A stretch of DNA of 64,000 nt from Flectobacillus major DSM 103 (GCF_000427405.1 NZ_KE386491.1:4815303-4879302); one strand, 5' to 3'; shown: positions 9,874-19,528, numbered from the stretch's first letter. Translations and numbers: made by a program. Notes: generated by a model from the sequence alone, not told the origin.

Positions 9874-12321
9874 ATGATTAATTTCAAGAAAATCGGCCTA
9901 ATATTTCTTATTGCATTGCTTGTAGTATCAAAATTATCTGCCCAGTCACTGAAAGATGCCGAGGCTGAGTTTGATAGATTGAGCTATTTGAATGCAGCAG
10001 AAATGTTTGAACATGTGCTGAAAGGTAAACTTTCTGATACTGAAAAGCAGTCTGCTAAAGTTAAATTAGCTTATTCATATCGTCAGATTCATGATTCGCA
10101 AAATGCGGAAAGGGTCTATAAAGAATTGTTGGGTGGTACGGCCGATTTCTCTTCCGACCCCAAAGTATATCTTTATTATGCCCAAGCTTTGGCAACAAAC
10201 GGAAAATACAAGGAGTCTCAGGAAATATATGAGAAATATAGCAAACTATCGGCCTCCGACAAACGAGGCTCTGGTTTTCAGAAACTCTATAAAAATGTTG
10301 AAAGCCTTAACCGAAATGCAGTTTGTTATAAAGTTGAATACCTCAACCTAAATACAGATAAGGCTGACTTTAGCCCGATGTATTACAAAAATGGTTTTGT
10401 CTTTAATTCGGGTAGAACCGAAGGCGTAGCTTTTAAAAGGGTATTTGCTTGGGACAATTCAAGATTTTTGGATTTATACTATTTGTCTGATATTAGCAAA
10501 CTTACTACAACCCAGCCCGCGGGTGTAGGAGGAGCTACTGCCAATAATGAAAAAAAAGTAAAAGCTCCTTCGTATGTAGGCGATGACGAATATACTGCCC
10601 CTACACCCAACGACTCCAAAACAATAGGAACTTATGGTGGTGTCATGTACAAAGGGTATGGAGGGTATACCGAAACCCCAGTTACACAAAGCGAAGTATT
10701 TAGTAAAACACTCAATACCAAATACCACGAAGGGCCTCTGACTTTTACTAGCGATGCCAAAAAAATCTTGTTTACAAGAAATAATTATAACTCGGGTAGC
10801 TTTAAAACTAGTAACGACCGTATAAACAAACTCAAAATCTACACAGCCGAAGATACCAAAGGTGATGGCAAATGGGCAAATGTCAAAGAAGTATCATTCA
10901 ATAACAACGAATACTCTACAGGACATCCTGCTTTATCAAAGGATGATAAATTACTCTATTTTGTTTCGGATATGCCTGGGGGCTACGGCGGAACAGATAT
11001 TTATGTAGTAGACTATAACAATGGCAGTTTTGGTGCTCCTGTCAACCTTGGCCCCGAAATCAATACTGAAGGCAACGAAATGTTCCCGTTTGCTGATGAA
11101 AAAGGAAATCTCTATTTTTCATCTGATGGACACCCTGGATTAGGGGGATTAGATATTTTTTTTGTAGAACTGACTAATGGTACTAAGGTGAAAAGTAAAA
11201 TCAAAAATCTTGGTACACCTATGAACTCCAATCAAGATGACTTTGGAATTATTACCGATGGCGAGCGTAAGCAAGGTTTTATTAGCTCAAACCGTAAACG
11301 AGGTGGTGCCGACGACGATATATATCGCTTTACACGTGAGTGCGACGAAAAACCTGAATGCCGAGAACTTAAAGTAATTGTATTTGATGCCGAATCAAAA
11401 CTACCACTTGATAATGCCGATGTGGAGGTGTCTGCAGAAGGAAAATCTGAAATGAAAAAAACAGATTCAAATGGGACATTTAAAATTTGCTTAGATGAAG
11501 ATAAATCTTATCTATTAAAAGCATCACGAGAAGGATATTTGCCAAATACAGTTGGCTATGCTGCCAAAGACGATAAAAACCAACAGTCAACACTAGATAT
11601 TCCATTACAGCCACTTAAAGATGTGGAGGCCGATTCTTCATTAGCTAAAATGAATCCATCAGGAACGCCTAACCCAGCTTTACCTTGCAAAGTAACAACA
11701 CTCCGAGGTCGTGTAACAGCTAGTAAAGATAAACGCCCGATAGAAGGTGTTGTGGTTACATTGAAAAATGAATGTGATGGTACAATTCAGCAAGTTGTTA
11801 CTGGCCCCGACGGGCGTTACCAGTTTGATATTTGCGAAGGTTGTGATTACGATTTAGAGGCAGCCAAAGAAAACCTTGGTTCAAAAACTAATAAAATTAA
11901 AAAAGTTGGTAAAAACCCACCTGATTTTATCAATTCTAACTTGAGTATGTTTGAAGAAGGTGATGTGGTTTCTATCGATAATATTTACTACGACTATGGT
12001 CGATACAATATCCGTCCAGATGCAGCCAGAGAACTAGAAAAAGTGGTGGCGTTGATGAAACGTTATAAGAAAATGAGAATCGAACTTCGCTCTCATACCG
12101 ATAGCCGTTCGTCTGCCGAGTTTAATCAAACTTTATCTGAAAACCGTTCTAAATCTGTGGTAAATTACCTGCGTAAACGTGGTATTGCAACCAATCGCTT
12201 AGAAGCCTCTGGCTATGGCGAAACCCAGCTTTTGAATGAATGTGCCGACGGTGTAGAATGTACCGAAGAACAGCATCAAACAAACCGTAGAACTGAATTT
12301 AAGGTTATACAGATGCAATAA
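9874..12321 (+). CDS. PorE-like OmpA-family protein (TPR-PD40-CRD-OmpA)
   Basis: 815-residue envelope protein with the domain order of PorE from the Porphyromonas T9SS. A signal peptide (1-23) is followed by a TPR region (about 25-145), WD40-like PD40 beta-propeller blades (about 195-490; LYFVSD, LYFSSDG and GFISSNR motifs), two carboxypeptidase-regulatory-like beta-sandwiches (about 505-565 and 607-680) and an OmpA/MotB peptidoglycan-binding domain (about 699-815) with the expected S-HTDSR and N-R-T-EF signatures. In the PorE model the OmpA domain grips peptidoglycan while the propeller contacts secretion or attachment components. A second CRD-like domain is present here. It is the third gene of the adhesin-SprF-PorE unit and is closed by a hairpin terminator. 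It may serve this adhesin only rather than the core secretion machine. Confidence 0.85.
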   Translation: MINFKKIGLIFLIALLVVSKLSAQSLKDAEAEFDRLSYLNAAEMFEHVLKGKLSDTEKQSAKVKLAYSYRQIHDSQNAERVYKELLGGTADFSSDPKVYLYYAQALATNGKYKESQEIYEKYSKLSASDKRGSGFQKLYKNVESLNRNAVCYKVEYLNLNTDKADFSPMYYKNGFVFNSGRTEGVAFKRVFAWDNSRFLDLYYLSDISKLTTTQPAGVGGATANNEKKVKAPSYVGDDEYTAPTPNDSKTIGTYGGVMYKGYGGYTETPVTQSEVFSKTLNTKYHEGPLTFTSDAKKILFTRNNYNSGSFKTSNDRINKLKIYTAEDTKGDGKWANVKEVSFNNNEYSTGHPALSKDDKLLYFVSDMPGGYGGTDIYVVDYNNGSFGAPVNLGPEINTEGNEMFPFADEKGNLYFSSDGHPGLGGLDIFFVELTNGTKVKSKIKNLGTPMNSNQDDFGIITDGERKQGFISSNRKRGGADDDIYRFTRECDEKPECRELKVIVFDAESKLPLDNADVEVSAEGKSEMKKTDSNGTFKICLDEDKSYLLKASREGYLPNTVGYAAKDDKNQQSTLDIPLQPLKDVEADSSLAKMNPSGTPNPALPCKVTTLRGRVTASKDKRPIEGVVVTLKNECDGTIQQVVTGPDGRYQFDICEGCDYDLEAAKENLGSKTNKIKKVGKNPPDFINSNLSMFEEGDVVSIDNIYYDYGRYNIRPDAARELEKVVALMKRYKKMRIELRSHTDSRSSAEFNQTLSENRSKSVVNYLRKRGIATNRLEASGYGETQLLNECADGVECTEEQHQTNRRTEFKVIQMQ

Positions 12322-12343
12322 ACAAGCTTGATGCCAAAACGAG

Positions 12344-12383
12344 AGTCCGTGTTGAAGTTGTGTAACTTTTGCACGGACTTTTG
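12344..12383 (+). terminator. Terminator after PorE-like gene
   Basis: Perfect 8-bp stem AGTCCGTG/CACGGACT (12344-12351 with 12372-12379) with an inner 5-bp stem AAGTT/AACTT in the loop, followed by a short T-run. It lies 23 nt after the stop codon. Confidence 0.7.
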
Positions 12384-12694
12384 CTATTTAATGACGTTTC
12401 AAAATAAGGTTATAACGGCCTCTTCAAGGCCTATATTTAACATAAGTAAGTGTCAAAATATTAATATCTTGATATTTGTTTGTAATTAATTGGTTATGAG
12501 TGGGTTGTGTAATTGTTGCTTGGTCGGTACAGTTGTTAGTACTTTGGTAGGGCTATCTATTATTCCAAAGGTATATACTAGACCTATATTTGAATTATTT
12601 TAATATTATTTCATGAAAATAGACTTGATATGGCACTTTTTATATAACTTTTCCGTTATATTTGTAACGAAATATAATTAAAATAAGAACAAAA
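12384..12694. other. Intergenic stretch before SemiSWEET gene
   Basis: About 310 bp of AT-rich DNA without a convincing ORF. The only signal I see is a TAnnTTTG promoter element (12657-12664) 31 bp before the next start codon. Confidence 0.5.
12657..12664 (+). promoter_or_regulatory. -7 element TATATTTG for SemiSWEET gene
   Basis: Exact match to the Bacteroidota -7 consensus TAnnTTTG, 31 bp before the ATG at 12695. No good TTTG (-33) element is seen at the usual 19-nt spacing, so the promoter may be weak. Confidence 0.35.
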
Positions 12695-12949
12695 ATGGAA
12701 ACACTCGGATATTTAGCAGGAATATTGACAACCGTTGCATTTATTCCACAAGTAATACAAATTTATAAGACAAAGTCAGCCAAAGATGTGTCGCTGGCCA
12801 TGTTTTTACTTTTTACCTTAGGCGTTACCATGTGGCTTATTTATGGTATCAAAACAGCCGCATTTCCTGTAATTGCAGCCAATGCCGTTACTTTACTGTT
12901 GTCGTTGGTGATTTTGTATTTTAAATTCAAATACAGAAAAACAGTATAA
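12695..12949 (+). CDS. SemiSWEET (PQ-loop/MtN3) sugar transporter
   Basis: 84-residue integral membrane protein with one triple-helix bundle, the size and layout of bacterial SemiSWEETs, which dimerise to pass mono- or disaccharides through the inner membrane. Visible features are the N-terminal G-Y-L-A-G-I helix, the P-Q of the PQ loop in AFIPQVIQ (about residues 17-24), the following TKSAKDVS segment typical of the family, and two further hydrophobic helices (about 35-55 and 60-78). The substrate cannot be read from sequence. It stands alone between two T9SS-related genes with its own probable promoter, and no sugar-catabolic genes are adjacent. Confidence 0.85.
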   Translation: METLGYLAGILTTVAFIPQVIQIYKTKSAKDVSLAMFLLFTLGVTMWLIYGIKTAAFPVIAANAVTLLLSLVILYFKFKYRKTV

Positions 12950-13035
12950 AATAATCAATAGTTTATTGTAGCCAATCCTAGAACTACGATTCCTAATTAC
13001 AGCAATTTTTGGTCTTGTCGTGAAGCCTTTCTGCC

Positions 13036-13051
13036 CAGTCGGTAGAGCGGC
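13036..13051 (+). other. tRNA D-arm-like fragment (possible tRNA relic)
   Basis: CAGTCGGTAGAGCGGC matches the D-arm of many bacterial tRNAs (compare GCTCAGTCGGTAGAGC) and is preceded by GCC at the correct place. No anticodon stem with a plausible loop and no TTCGAATC T-arm follow, so it is not a functional tRNA. It could be a decayed 5' half of a tRNA left by a past integration, or a chance match. Confidence 0.3.
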
Positions 13052-13152
13052 TTTTGTGTTTTATAAGCTTTTCTTTTGATTTAATAAGCATTGATAGTAA
13101 TTTTCATTTTCGATTGTTTTTTATGCCAAATGATTCTATCAATAATCTTATT

Positions 13153-14085
13153 ATGAACAAACCATCCTATCTTGTCAAACTCTTGCTATGTTTTATCTGC
13201 TTATATTCACTAAGTGCCACAGCACAGCAAGACCAGCTATATCTTACATATCCATTTTTACCTATGACCATCAACCCCGCCTATGCAGGGGCCAAAGAAG
13301 TTGTGAGTATGGCAGGTATTTATCGAAAAAGACCCTTATTTAGTGCCAATGGCGTAGCATCTACAACCCAGCAGTATTTTAACTTTGATATGCCGATTGC
13401 TCAAGACCGTATGGGAATAGGTTTTCAGGCTTATAATGCCGATCAAGCTGTAGGAATAGGAGGGAATTTGGCTGGTAATTTGGGCTTATACGGCGATTTT
13501 GCCTACCGTTTTGATATGCCTTCCGATGCTAAACTGGCCATAGGCTTACAAGCTGGTATAACGCAAGTTCCAGCAATATTTGTAGGTACAAACAACGGTG
13601 GTACAAGGTTTCGGTCGAGTTTGGGTTTAGGAGTATATTATAAAAACGATGATTGGTATGCTGGGTTATCAATGCCCAATATCAACGCAAGCGACAATTA
13701 TGCAAGTCCTATGTTTTTGACATTGGGCTATTTATTTGACATTGGCGATGACCTAAAGCTAAAAGCAGGAACGCTAGTTCGTAGAATATCAAACGATTTG
13801 GTAAGTAGTACCGAGGTAGATTTTAATGGTGTGCTTTGGGTAAAAGAACGTGTTGGTATTGGCGTTTGGTATCAAAATACAGGCTCAGAGTTTGTTAATA
13901 AAGCTGTATTGGGGGCATTAGAAATCCAATTGAGTAAAATGCGAATAGGCTACTCGTATGATTTTAATGGAGCAAATTCAAATGCTGCCACTGGCTCGCC
14001 AGCCAATCAGGGTTTTCATCAAATCATGCTACGTTTTGACTTTGATGCAGGAAATGGTAAATCGGCATCGTTTAAATATTTCTAA
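13153..14085 (+). CDS. Second PorP/SprF family outer-membrane protein
   Basis: 310-residue relative of the PorP/SprF protein at 8782. I chose the ATG at 13153 because it puts a normal signal peptide (MNKPSYLVKLLLC... to about residue 24, ending ATAQQ) at the N-terminus; the frame extends to 13054 but that extension has no signal-peptide logic. The hallmark PMTINPAYAGAKE follows the signal, then beta-barrel-like sequence to the end (FKYF, terminal aromatic). No large type B substrate lies directly beside it, so its client is either the giant adhesin upstream or is encoded elsewhere. It ends at a strong bidirectional hairpin facing the thioredoxin-like gene. Confidence 0.85.
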   Translation: MNKPSYLVKLLLCFICLYSLSATAQQDQLYLTYPFLPMTINPAYAGAKEVVSMAGIYRKRPLFSANGVASTTQQYFNFDMPIAQDRMGIGFQAYNADQAVGIGGNLAGNLGLYGDFAYRFDMPSDAKLAIGLQAGITQVPAIFVGTNNGGTRFRSSLGLGVYYKNDDWYAGLSMPNINASDNYASPMFLTLGYLFDIGDDLKLKAGTLVRRISNDLVSSTEVDFNGVLWVKERVGIGVWYQNTGSEFVNKAVLGALEIQLSKMRIGYSYDFNGANSNAATGSPANQGFHQIMLRFDFDAGNGKSASFKYF

Positions 14086-14110
14086 ATCGGGCTTCTGATG
14101 CCTTGGCTTG

Positions 14111-14154
14111 TATTTCCAACTCCACAAAGGTTTTTCTTCGCGGAGTTGGAAATA
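14111..14154. terminator. Bidirectional terminator between convergent genes
   Basis: 13-bp perfect inverted repeat (14111-14123 with 14142-14154; core TTTCCAACTCC/GGAGTTGGAAA) in the 82-bp gap between the plus-strand PorP/SprF gene and the minus-strand thioredoxin gene. It can serve both. Confidence 0.7.
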
Positions 14155-14167
14155 AGCCTCCCAAAAC

Positions 14168-15508
14168 TTACTTCATTTTTTCCAGAGCAGAAGTGAATTT
14201 CTGGGTATCAATTTTCTCTTTTAAGGCCAACTCATAAGCTTTTTGTTCTATATCTAAAGCTTTTTGTTTATTACCCATCTTGAGCATCAATTGGGCATAA
14301 GAATGAAAATAGTCAGGATTTTGTACCAATTCTATAGCACGCTGAATCCAAGGAATAGCCTTTTCTAGTTTTGCGGTATTATCAACTTGCTCATAAAAAG
14401 CTTTTACTACATCGTTTAGCTCGTTGGCCGTTAGGCGGGCAAGCGTGTATTTACCATTTTTCTTGATATTTTGGTATAACGGAGCTCCTACACCTACAGA
14501 ATCTTTGATGCCTAATTGATATGCTTGCATCATTTTCTCATATTCCCACATATCTTGTTTTCGGATACTCTCTACCTGAACAAACATCACATATTGGTCT
14601 AGGTAAACTTCAGCTGCATCCACAAACTTAGGAATATCTTTGATAGCCAAGTAAAACGTAAGTTTGTTTTTATCATTGACCCTGTCGGCCGAATTGGGTA
14701 ATGCCCGCAAATTGGCTTGAAGAGCTTTTTCAAAGAGTTTTGTATTTTTTGTTTCGATAGCCTGATAAAAGAATTCGTTGATACTGGTAGAGAAAGCCTG
14801 ATTCACCTTTTCTGTACCACCTTCAAACAAACCCTCTGCCTTTTCTCGGTATTTCAATAAGATTTCAAAGGCTTTACCATCAATCTTAAAACCATTGTTA
14901 ACAATCAGACGGAGTGTTTTGTCGGCAGAATGTTGAATCGGCGTAAGCTCTTTTACATATTCTTCTACCAAATTCATGTTGTCCAAATTGTATCTCGAAC
15001 GTTTGGCAATGTATTCATACAAAAACTCAGGATCACGTTTGCCCTCGTTATACGTTTTGTCAAGAACATAAATAGGTTTTGCATCCGACTGGTTGAGCAA
15101 CACAAGGTCGGCTTCCTTCGATAAATCTACAGGCCCCAAATAGCCTTCTTGTTTATAGACCAAATTTTCGGTAGCATCTACAAAGAGGCAAGTAGGGTAC
15201 GAGGTAATATTGTATCGTCGTGCTAGGGTAACACCAAACCCCTTTTCGGCATCTATTTTATAGTTGATAAATTTTGCGTTGAATTTGTCGCCCACAGATG
15301 CTTCCGAGAACGTTTTTTTGTCCATCTCTTTACAAGGTCTACACCAAGTAGTATAAATATCAACAAAGATGAGCTTATTCTGAGCTTTGGCTTGGTTCAG
15401 TACATTTTGCCAATCGTCTTGCCGAAAAATAATCCCCTGTGAGAAGGTCTGAGTATTGACCAAAACAAAGGCAATAAAACAGATTTGCGACAGGTAATTT
15501 GATTTCAT
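14168..15508 (-). CDS. Secreted thioredoxin-fold protein with helical C-terminal region
   Basis: 446-residue periplasmic protein starting at the ATG at 15508 (MKSNYLS...), which gives a signal peptide of about 24 residues; a longer frame to 15610 would bury it. Residues about 27-140 form a thioredoxin domain of the DUF255/thioredoxin_7 type with active-site W-C-R-P-C (Cys56, Cys59) and the cis-proline region ITSYPTCLFVD. The remaining 300 residues are mostly helical and TPR-like, as in Bacteroidota thioredoxin-family proteins with a repeat tail. The role is probably thiol-disulfide exchange in the periplasm; the partner is unknown. The cysteine-rich adhesin nearby is a possible but unproven client. 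Confidence 0.75.
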   Translation of the reverse strand: MKSNYLSQICFIAFVLVNTQTFSQGIIFRQDDWQNVLNQAKAQNKLIFVDIYTTWCRPCKEMDKKTFSEASVGDKFNAKFINYKIDAEKGFGVTLARRYNITSYPTCLFVDATENLVYKQEGYLGPVDLSKEADLVLLNQSDAKPIYVLDKTYNEGKRDPEFLYEYIAKRSRYNLDNMNLVEEYVKELTPIQHSADKTLRLIVNNGFKIDGKAFEILLKYREKAEGLFEGGTEKVNQAFSTSINEFFYQAIETKNTKLFEKALQANLRALPNSADRVNDKNKLTFYLAIKDIPKFVDAAEVYLDQYVMFVQVESIRKQDMWEYEKMMQAYQLGIKDSVGVGAPLYQNIKKNGKYTLARLTANELNDVVKAFYEQVDNTAKLEKAIPWIQRAIELVQNPDYFHSYAQLMLKMGNKQKALDIEQKAYELALKEKIDTQKFTSALEKMK

Positions 15509-16624
15509 TGTTTTTAATGGGTTAAATAAGGAAAAATCACTGTGGTATCTAAATCCGATATTCTCATGAATGTATGTAAGAACCAACCTATACAGATGTG
15601 TTTGGTTCAAGAAATAATATCCGAAAATATTATAATTTCTTCATACTGGCTATATATTCTTCAATAACTTCCAGTGTACTATAATGAAACAAGCTATCTA
15701 AACATATCACAACAACTAGATTTGTACCAAAGATAATCTTTGTAAACCAACCTAACTAATATACTGAAAAGTCTTGATAAACAGCTAGTCAGCTTAAAAA
15801 AACTTCCATAACGAGCTAGAGTAATGTTATGATTAGATACCCTTGGCCGCACAAATTGAATATTGAGCTATGAGTTTTGTAGTATTTGTGCAAAAATATA
15901 TAGATAAAACACAACAATGGCCTCAGGAGTCAGGATAGCCCTCCTGATGGTATAATTCGTTTTTGAAAAATAAAATTTTGTATTGGGAATATTCTTTTTT
16001 ACCAACAAGTTTATTGGACATAAGCGGGTTGGGTCAAAAACCTGTTTGCAAGCCCAATGGCTGGGTAAATAGCCAATACGAAGGTTTTAAAAAATAAGAA
16101 ATAGTTATTGTATTGGTAAAAGAAGAGCCAAATACGTGCCAAATTTAGCCCAAGGAAGTATCGTTTTGATAAAAAATAAGAAGCATATCTATTTCATAAC
16201 TAAAATATAATCAAGCCTGCTACAAGCTAAAGTGCTGACCATGTTCATATTTTTCATAAAAAAATGCTAAACAAGACCATCTATGTTTACATTTGCATTA
16301 TAAAAAAAGTAGGGACTTCGTAGGAGAATAGGCTTTGGACAAAACTAGCAAAAGAGTTGTTATTTAGGGTAAAAATTGTACTTCTCTAAGAAATGAAGAA
16401 ATTTAGGAGTGTTATTTTGACTACTATATTAATTTGGCAAAATTCCTGCAAAAAACAAATAAATTTTTATGTTTTAATTAGCAGGCATAGCGTAACTTTG
16501 CCAAAATTATCCCGATAATTTTGATATATTAAATCCAGCAAACCAATCTCTTTTGTACTTTATTCGTGCACTATGTAAGATACTTTACGAATAAGTTTAA
16601 CAAATATAACGATTAACGCCAGTT
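15509..16624. other. 1.1-kb gene-free region upstream of sucA
   Basis: The longest gene-free stretch of the window. I find no ORF with coding character. Features are a 7-bp inverted repeat TCAGGAG/CTCCTGA (15923-15929 with 15941-15947) followed by TTTTT about 10 nt later, and a sucA promoter candidate at 16493. It may hold a small RNA or long leader, but nothing firm can be said. Confidence 0.5.
16493..16500 (+). promoter_or_regulatory. -7 element TAACTTTG for sucA
   Basis: Exact TAnnTTTG match 125 bp before the sucA ATG. The -33 position has only a T-rich TGTT, not TTTG. If used, it gives a leader of about 115 nt. Confidence 0.4.
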
Positions 16625-19372
16625 ATGGACCAATTTTCATACATTGCCAACGCCGATACTGCGGTAATTTCAGACTTGTACGAGTCGTACCAGCAAGACC
16701 CTAATTCGGTTGATGTCAGTTGGCAGAACTTTTTCAAAGGTTTTGATTTTCATGCTTCTTGGAGTGGCAATGCCAGTGCCAATGGAGTAGCGTCGGGGGT
16801 AGCCCCAGCAACAGCCGATGCTTCAATGATTCAAAAAGAAATGTCTGTAATCAGCTTGATTAAGGCATTTAGATCAAGAGGACATTTGTTGGCAAAAACC
16901 AACCCTGTTCGTGAACGCAAAGACCGTCGTCCACGCCTTGATTTGAAAGATTATGCTCTTTCAGAGGCAGATTTGGACACTGTATTTCAGGCAGGCGGTT
17001 TCCTTGGAATAGGCCCTGCTTCGCTCCGTAAAATTGTAGAATCATTACATAAAATTTATGCAGGTTCTATTGGGTTTGAATATTCTTATATCAGAGAGGC
17101 AGATGTAAAAGAGTGGCTTCGCAACAAGATTGAGAAAGAAGCTTTGACTTTTAATCCGTCGGTAGAAGAGAAAAAACAAATTCTTCAAAAATTAAACGAA
17201 GCGGTTGTTTTTGAAAACTTCCTTGGAACAAAATATTTAGGTCAAAAAAGATTCGGTTTGGAAGGTGGCGAAAGCACCATCCCAGCTCTTGATGCTATCA
17301 TCAACCGCTCGGCTGAATTAGGCGTAAAAGAAGCAATGATTGGTATGGCTCACCGTGGTCGTTTGAACGTACTAGCCAATATCATGCACAAATCTTACGC
17401 GGCTATTTTTGATGGTTTTGAAGGTAATATCCCCGACCAAATTCATGGCGATGGCGACGTAAAATATCACCTTGGATATTCTTCTAAACATATTTCTCCA
17501 TCGGGTGCCGAAATTTCATTGAAATTAGCTCCTAACCCTTCTCACCTAGAAGCCGTAAACCCATTGGTTGAGGGTTTTTGCCGTGCAAGTGCCGATGCTC
17601 ATTATGAAAGCGATTACGACAAAGTATTGCCGATTTTGATTCATGGCGATGCGGCTGTAGCAGGCCAGGGGATTGTCTATGAAGTAACTCAAATGGCAAA
17701 ACTCCGTGGTTATGAAACAGGAGGAACTATTCACTTTGTGATTAACAACCAAGTTGGTTTTACCACCGACTTTGAGGATGCTCGTTCGGCTATCTATTCG
17801 ACAGACGTTGCTAAAATTATTGACGCACCAGTTTTCCACGTCAATGGCGACGACCCTGAAGCAGTAGTGTTTGTTTCTAAAATGGCTGCCGAGTTCCGTC
17901 AACAGTTCAACCGTGATGTGTTTATTGATATGGTTTGTTACCGTAGAAATGGCCACAACGAATCGGATGAACCTAGATTTACACAACCTACATTGTATAT
18001 GAATATCACGAATCATCCCAACCCTCGTGAAATTTATACGCAAAAATTGATTACTCGTGGCGATATTGATGCTCAGTTGGCTTCACAGATGGATTCTGAA
18101 TTTAAAGCTGAACTTCAGGCTCGATTAGACCAAGTAAAACAAAAAATTCGTCCAGAATATGTACCTCTAAAATTGGATAATCGTTGGGCCGACCTTCGTT
18201 ATGCAACACCAGAGGATTTTGAGAAATCGCCTAAAACAGGAATCTCGAAAGAAACAATTGATAAAATTGCTGAAGCTTTAACCAAATTGCCAGCAGGTTT
18301 TCATGCCTTAAAGCAAATTGAAAAAGTATTGGCCGACCGTAAGGCATTCTTCCAAAATGGTCAATTAAACTGGGCTACAGCCGAAGCATTGGCGTATGGT
18401 TCATTGCTTTTAGAAGGAAAAGTGGTTCGTGTATCGGGTCAGGATGTACAAAGAGGTACGTTCTCGCACCGTCATGCTGTATTGCATGATGCCGAAACCA
18501 ACGATTCTTATACTTCATTGAACTTTATTGAAGAAGGCCAAGAACAACTTCAGATTTATAACTCATTATTATCTGAATATGGTGTATTAGGGTTCGATTT
18601 TGGATACGCCTTGGCCAATCCAGATGCTTTGGTTATTTGGGAAGCTCAGTTTGGTGACTTCTCGAATGGAGCTCAAACCATGATTGACCAGTTTATTTCT
18701 TCTTGCGAGTCGAAATGGGGTACAATGAACGGTTTAGTGATGCAGTTGCCGCATGGCTATGAAGGACAAGGCCCAGAACACTCAAATGCTCGTCCAGAAC
18801 GTTATTTGCAACTAGCAGCCGAAGAAAACATCGTAGTCGCTAACTTGACAACGCCAGCCAATATTTTCCACGCATTGCGTCGTCAGTTGGCATGGGAGTT
18901 CCGTAAGCCATTGGTGATTATGTCTCCAAAATCTTTGTTCCGTCATCCAAAAGTAGTTTCTCCAATCGAAGAATTCATAGATGGATCATTCCAAGAGGTT
19001 TATCCCGACACATTTGCTGATGCCAAAAAAGTGAAAAAAGTGTTGTTATGTTCGGGTAAAGTATACTTTGATTTGTTGGAAAAACAATTGAAAGACGACC
19101 GTAAGGATGTTGCCATTGTTAGAATCGAGCAGTTGCATCCATTCCCAACAACGCAAGTAAACGCCGAATTGGCCAAATATCCTAAAGCAAAAGTATACTG
19201 GGTACAAGAAGAACCAGAAAATATGGGATATTGGTCGTTTGTTATTCGTGAATTTGGTTGGAAACCGTTTGAAGGTTTAGTTGCTCGTAAAAAATCAGCA
19301 TCACCTGCAACAGGCTTCTTGAAAGTTCATAACGAAGAGCAAGCTGCATTAGTAGAAAAAGCATTTGCTTAA
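16625..19372 (+). CDS. sucA: 2-oxoglutarate dehydrogenase E1 component
   Basis: 915-residue thiamine-diphosphate enzyme that decarboxylates 2-oxoglutarate in the TCA cycle and passes the succinyl group to lipoyl-E2. The N-terminus carries the 2-oxogl_dehyd_N segment (DLYESYQQDPNSVD, about 17-40) that docks to E2. The E1 dehydrogenase domain (about 190-510) shows GMAHRGRLNVL and the ThDP site with IHGDAAVAGQG and NNQVGFTT. The pyrimidine-binding transketolase domain (about 580-770) and C-terminal domain follow. Length is close to E. coli SucA. ATG at 16625. It is followed by a hairpin and then odhB after 156 bp, the classic order. Confidence 0.97.
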   Translation: MDQFSYIANADTAVISDLYESYQQDPNSVDVSWQNFFKGFDFHASWSGNASANGVASGVAPATADASMIQKEMSVISLIKAFRSRGHLLAKTNPVRERKDRRPRLDLKDYALSEADLDTVFQAGGFLGIGPASLRKIVESLHKIYAGSIGFEYSYIREADVKEWLRNKIEKEALTFNPSVEEKKQILQKLNEAVVFENFLGTKYLGQKRFGLEGGESTIPALDAIINRSAELGVKEAMIGMAHRGRLNVLANIMHKSYAAIFDGFEGNIPDQIHGDGDVKYHLGYSSKHISPSGAEISLKLAPNPSHLEAVNPLVEGFCRASADAHYESDYDKVLPILIHGDAAVAGQGIVYEVTQMAKLRGYETGGTIHFVINNQVGFTTDFEDARSAIYSTDVAKIIDAPVFHVNGDDPEAVVFVSKMAAEFRQQFNRDVFIDMVCYRRNGHNESDEPRFTQPTLYMNITNHPNPREIYTQKLITRGDIDAQLASQMDSEFKAELQARLDQVKQKIRPEYVPLKLDNRWADLRYATPEDFEKSPKTGISKETIDKIAEALTKLPAGFHALKQIEKVLADRKAFFQNGQLNWATAEALAYGSLLLEGKVVRVSGQDVQRGTFSHRHAVLHDAETNDSYTSLNFIEEGQEQLQIYNSLLSEYGVLGFDFGYALANPDALVIWEAQFGDFSNGAQTMIDQFISSCESKWGTMNGLVMQLPHGYEGQGPEHSNARPERYLQLAAEENIVVANLTTPANIFHALRRQLAWEFRKPLVIMSPKSLFRHPKVVSPIEEFIDGSFQEVYPDTFADAKKVKKVLLCSGKVYFDLLEKQLKDDRKDVAIVRIEQLHPFPTTQVNAELAKYPKAKVYWVQEEPENMGYWSFVIREFGWKPFEGLVARKKSASPATGFLKVHNEEQAALVEKAFA

Positions 19373-19379
19373 TAGAATA

Positions 19380-19414
19380 AAACTTCCCGAAAGTTGAAAA
19401 CTTTTGGGAAGTTT
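19380..19414 (+). terminator. Hairpin between sucA and odhB
   Basis: Stem AAACTTCCC/GGGAAGTTT (19380-19388 with 19406-19414) plus an inner AAAGT/ACTTT stem, 7 nt after the sucA stop. There is little T-run behind it, so partial read-through into odhB is likely. Confidence 0.5.
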
Positions 19415-19528
19415 CCGTTATTTGCCAATAGCTATTGGTACAAAGAATAATACAGAACATTTTACATAAATTGAAGATTGGGTTTGAAAAAACTTCAAAA
19501 TCTGAATTCTAAAAGATAAATTAAAAAA

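Noticed and set aside
13054-13152. N-terminal extension of the second PorP/SprF frame
   Set aside because: The ATG at 13153 gives a normal signal peptide; the extension overlaps the tRNA-like fragment and is not family-like.
17546-18043. 165-codon antisense frame inside sucA
   Set aside because: It is opposite highly conserved sucA motifs; a shadow frame.
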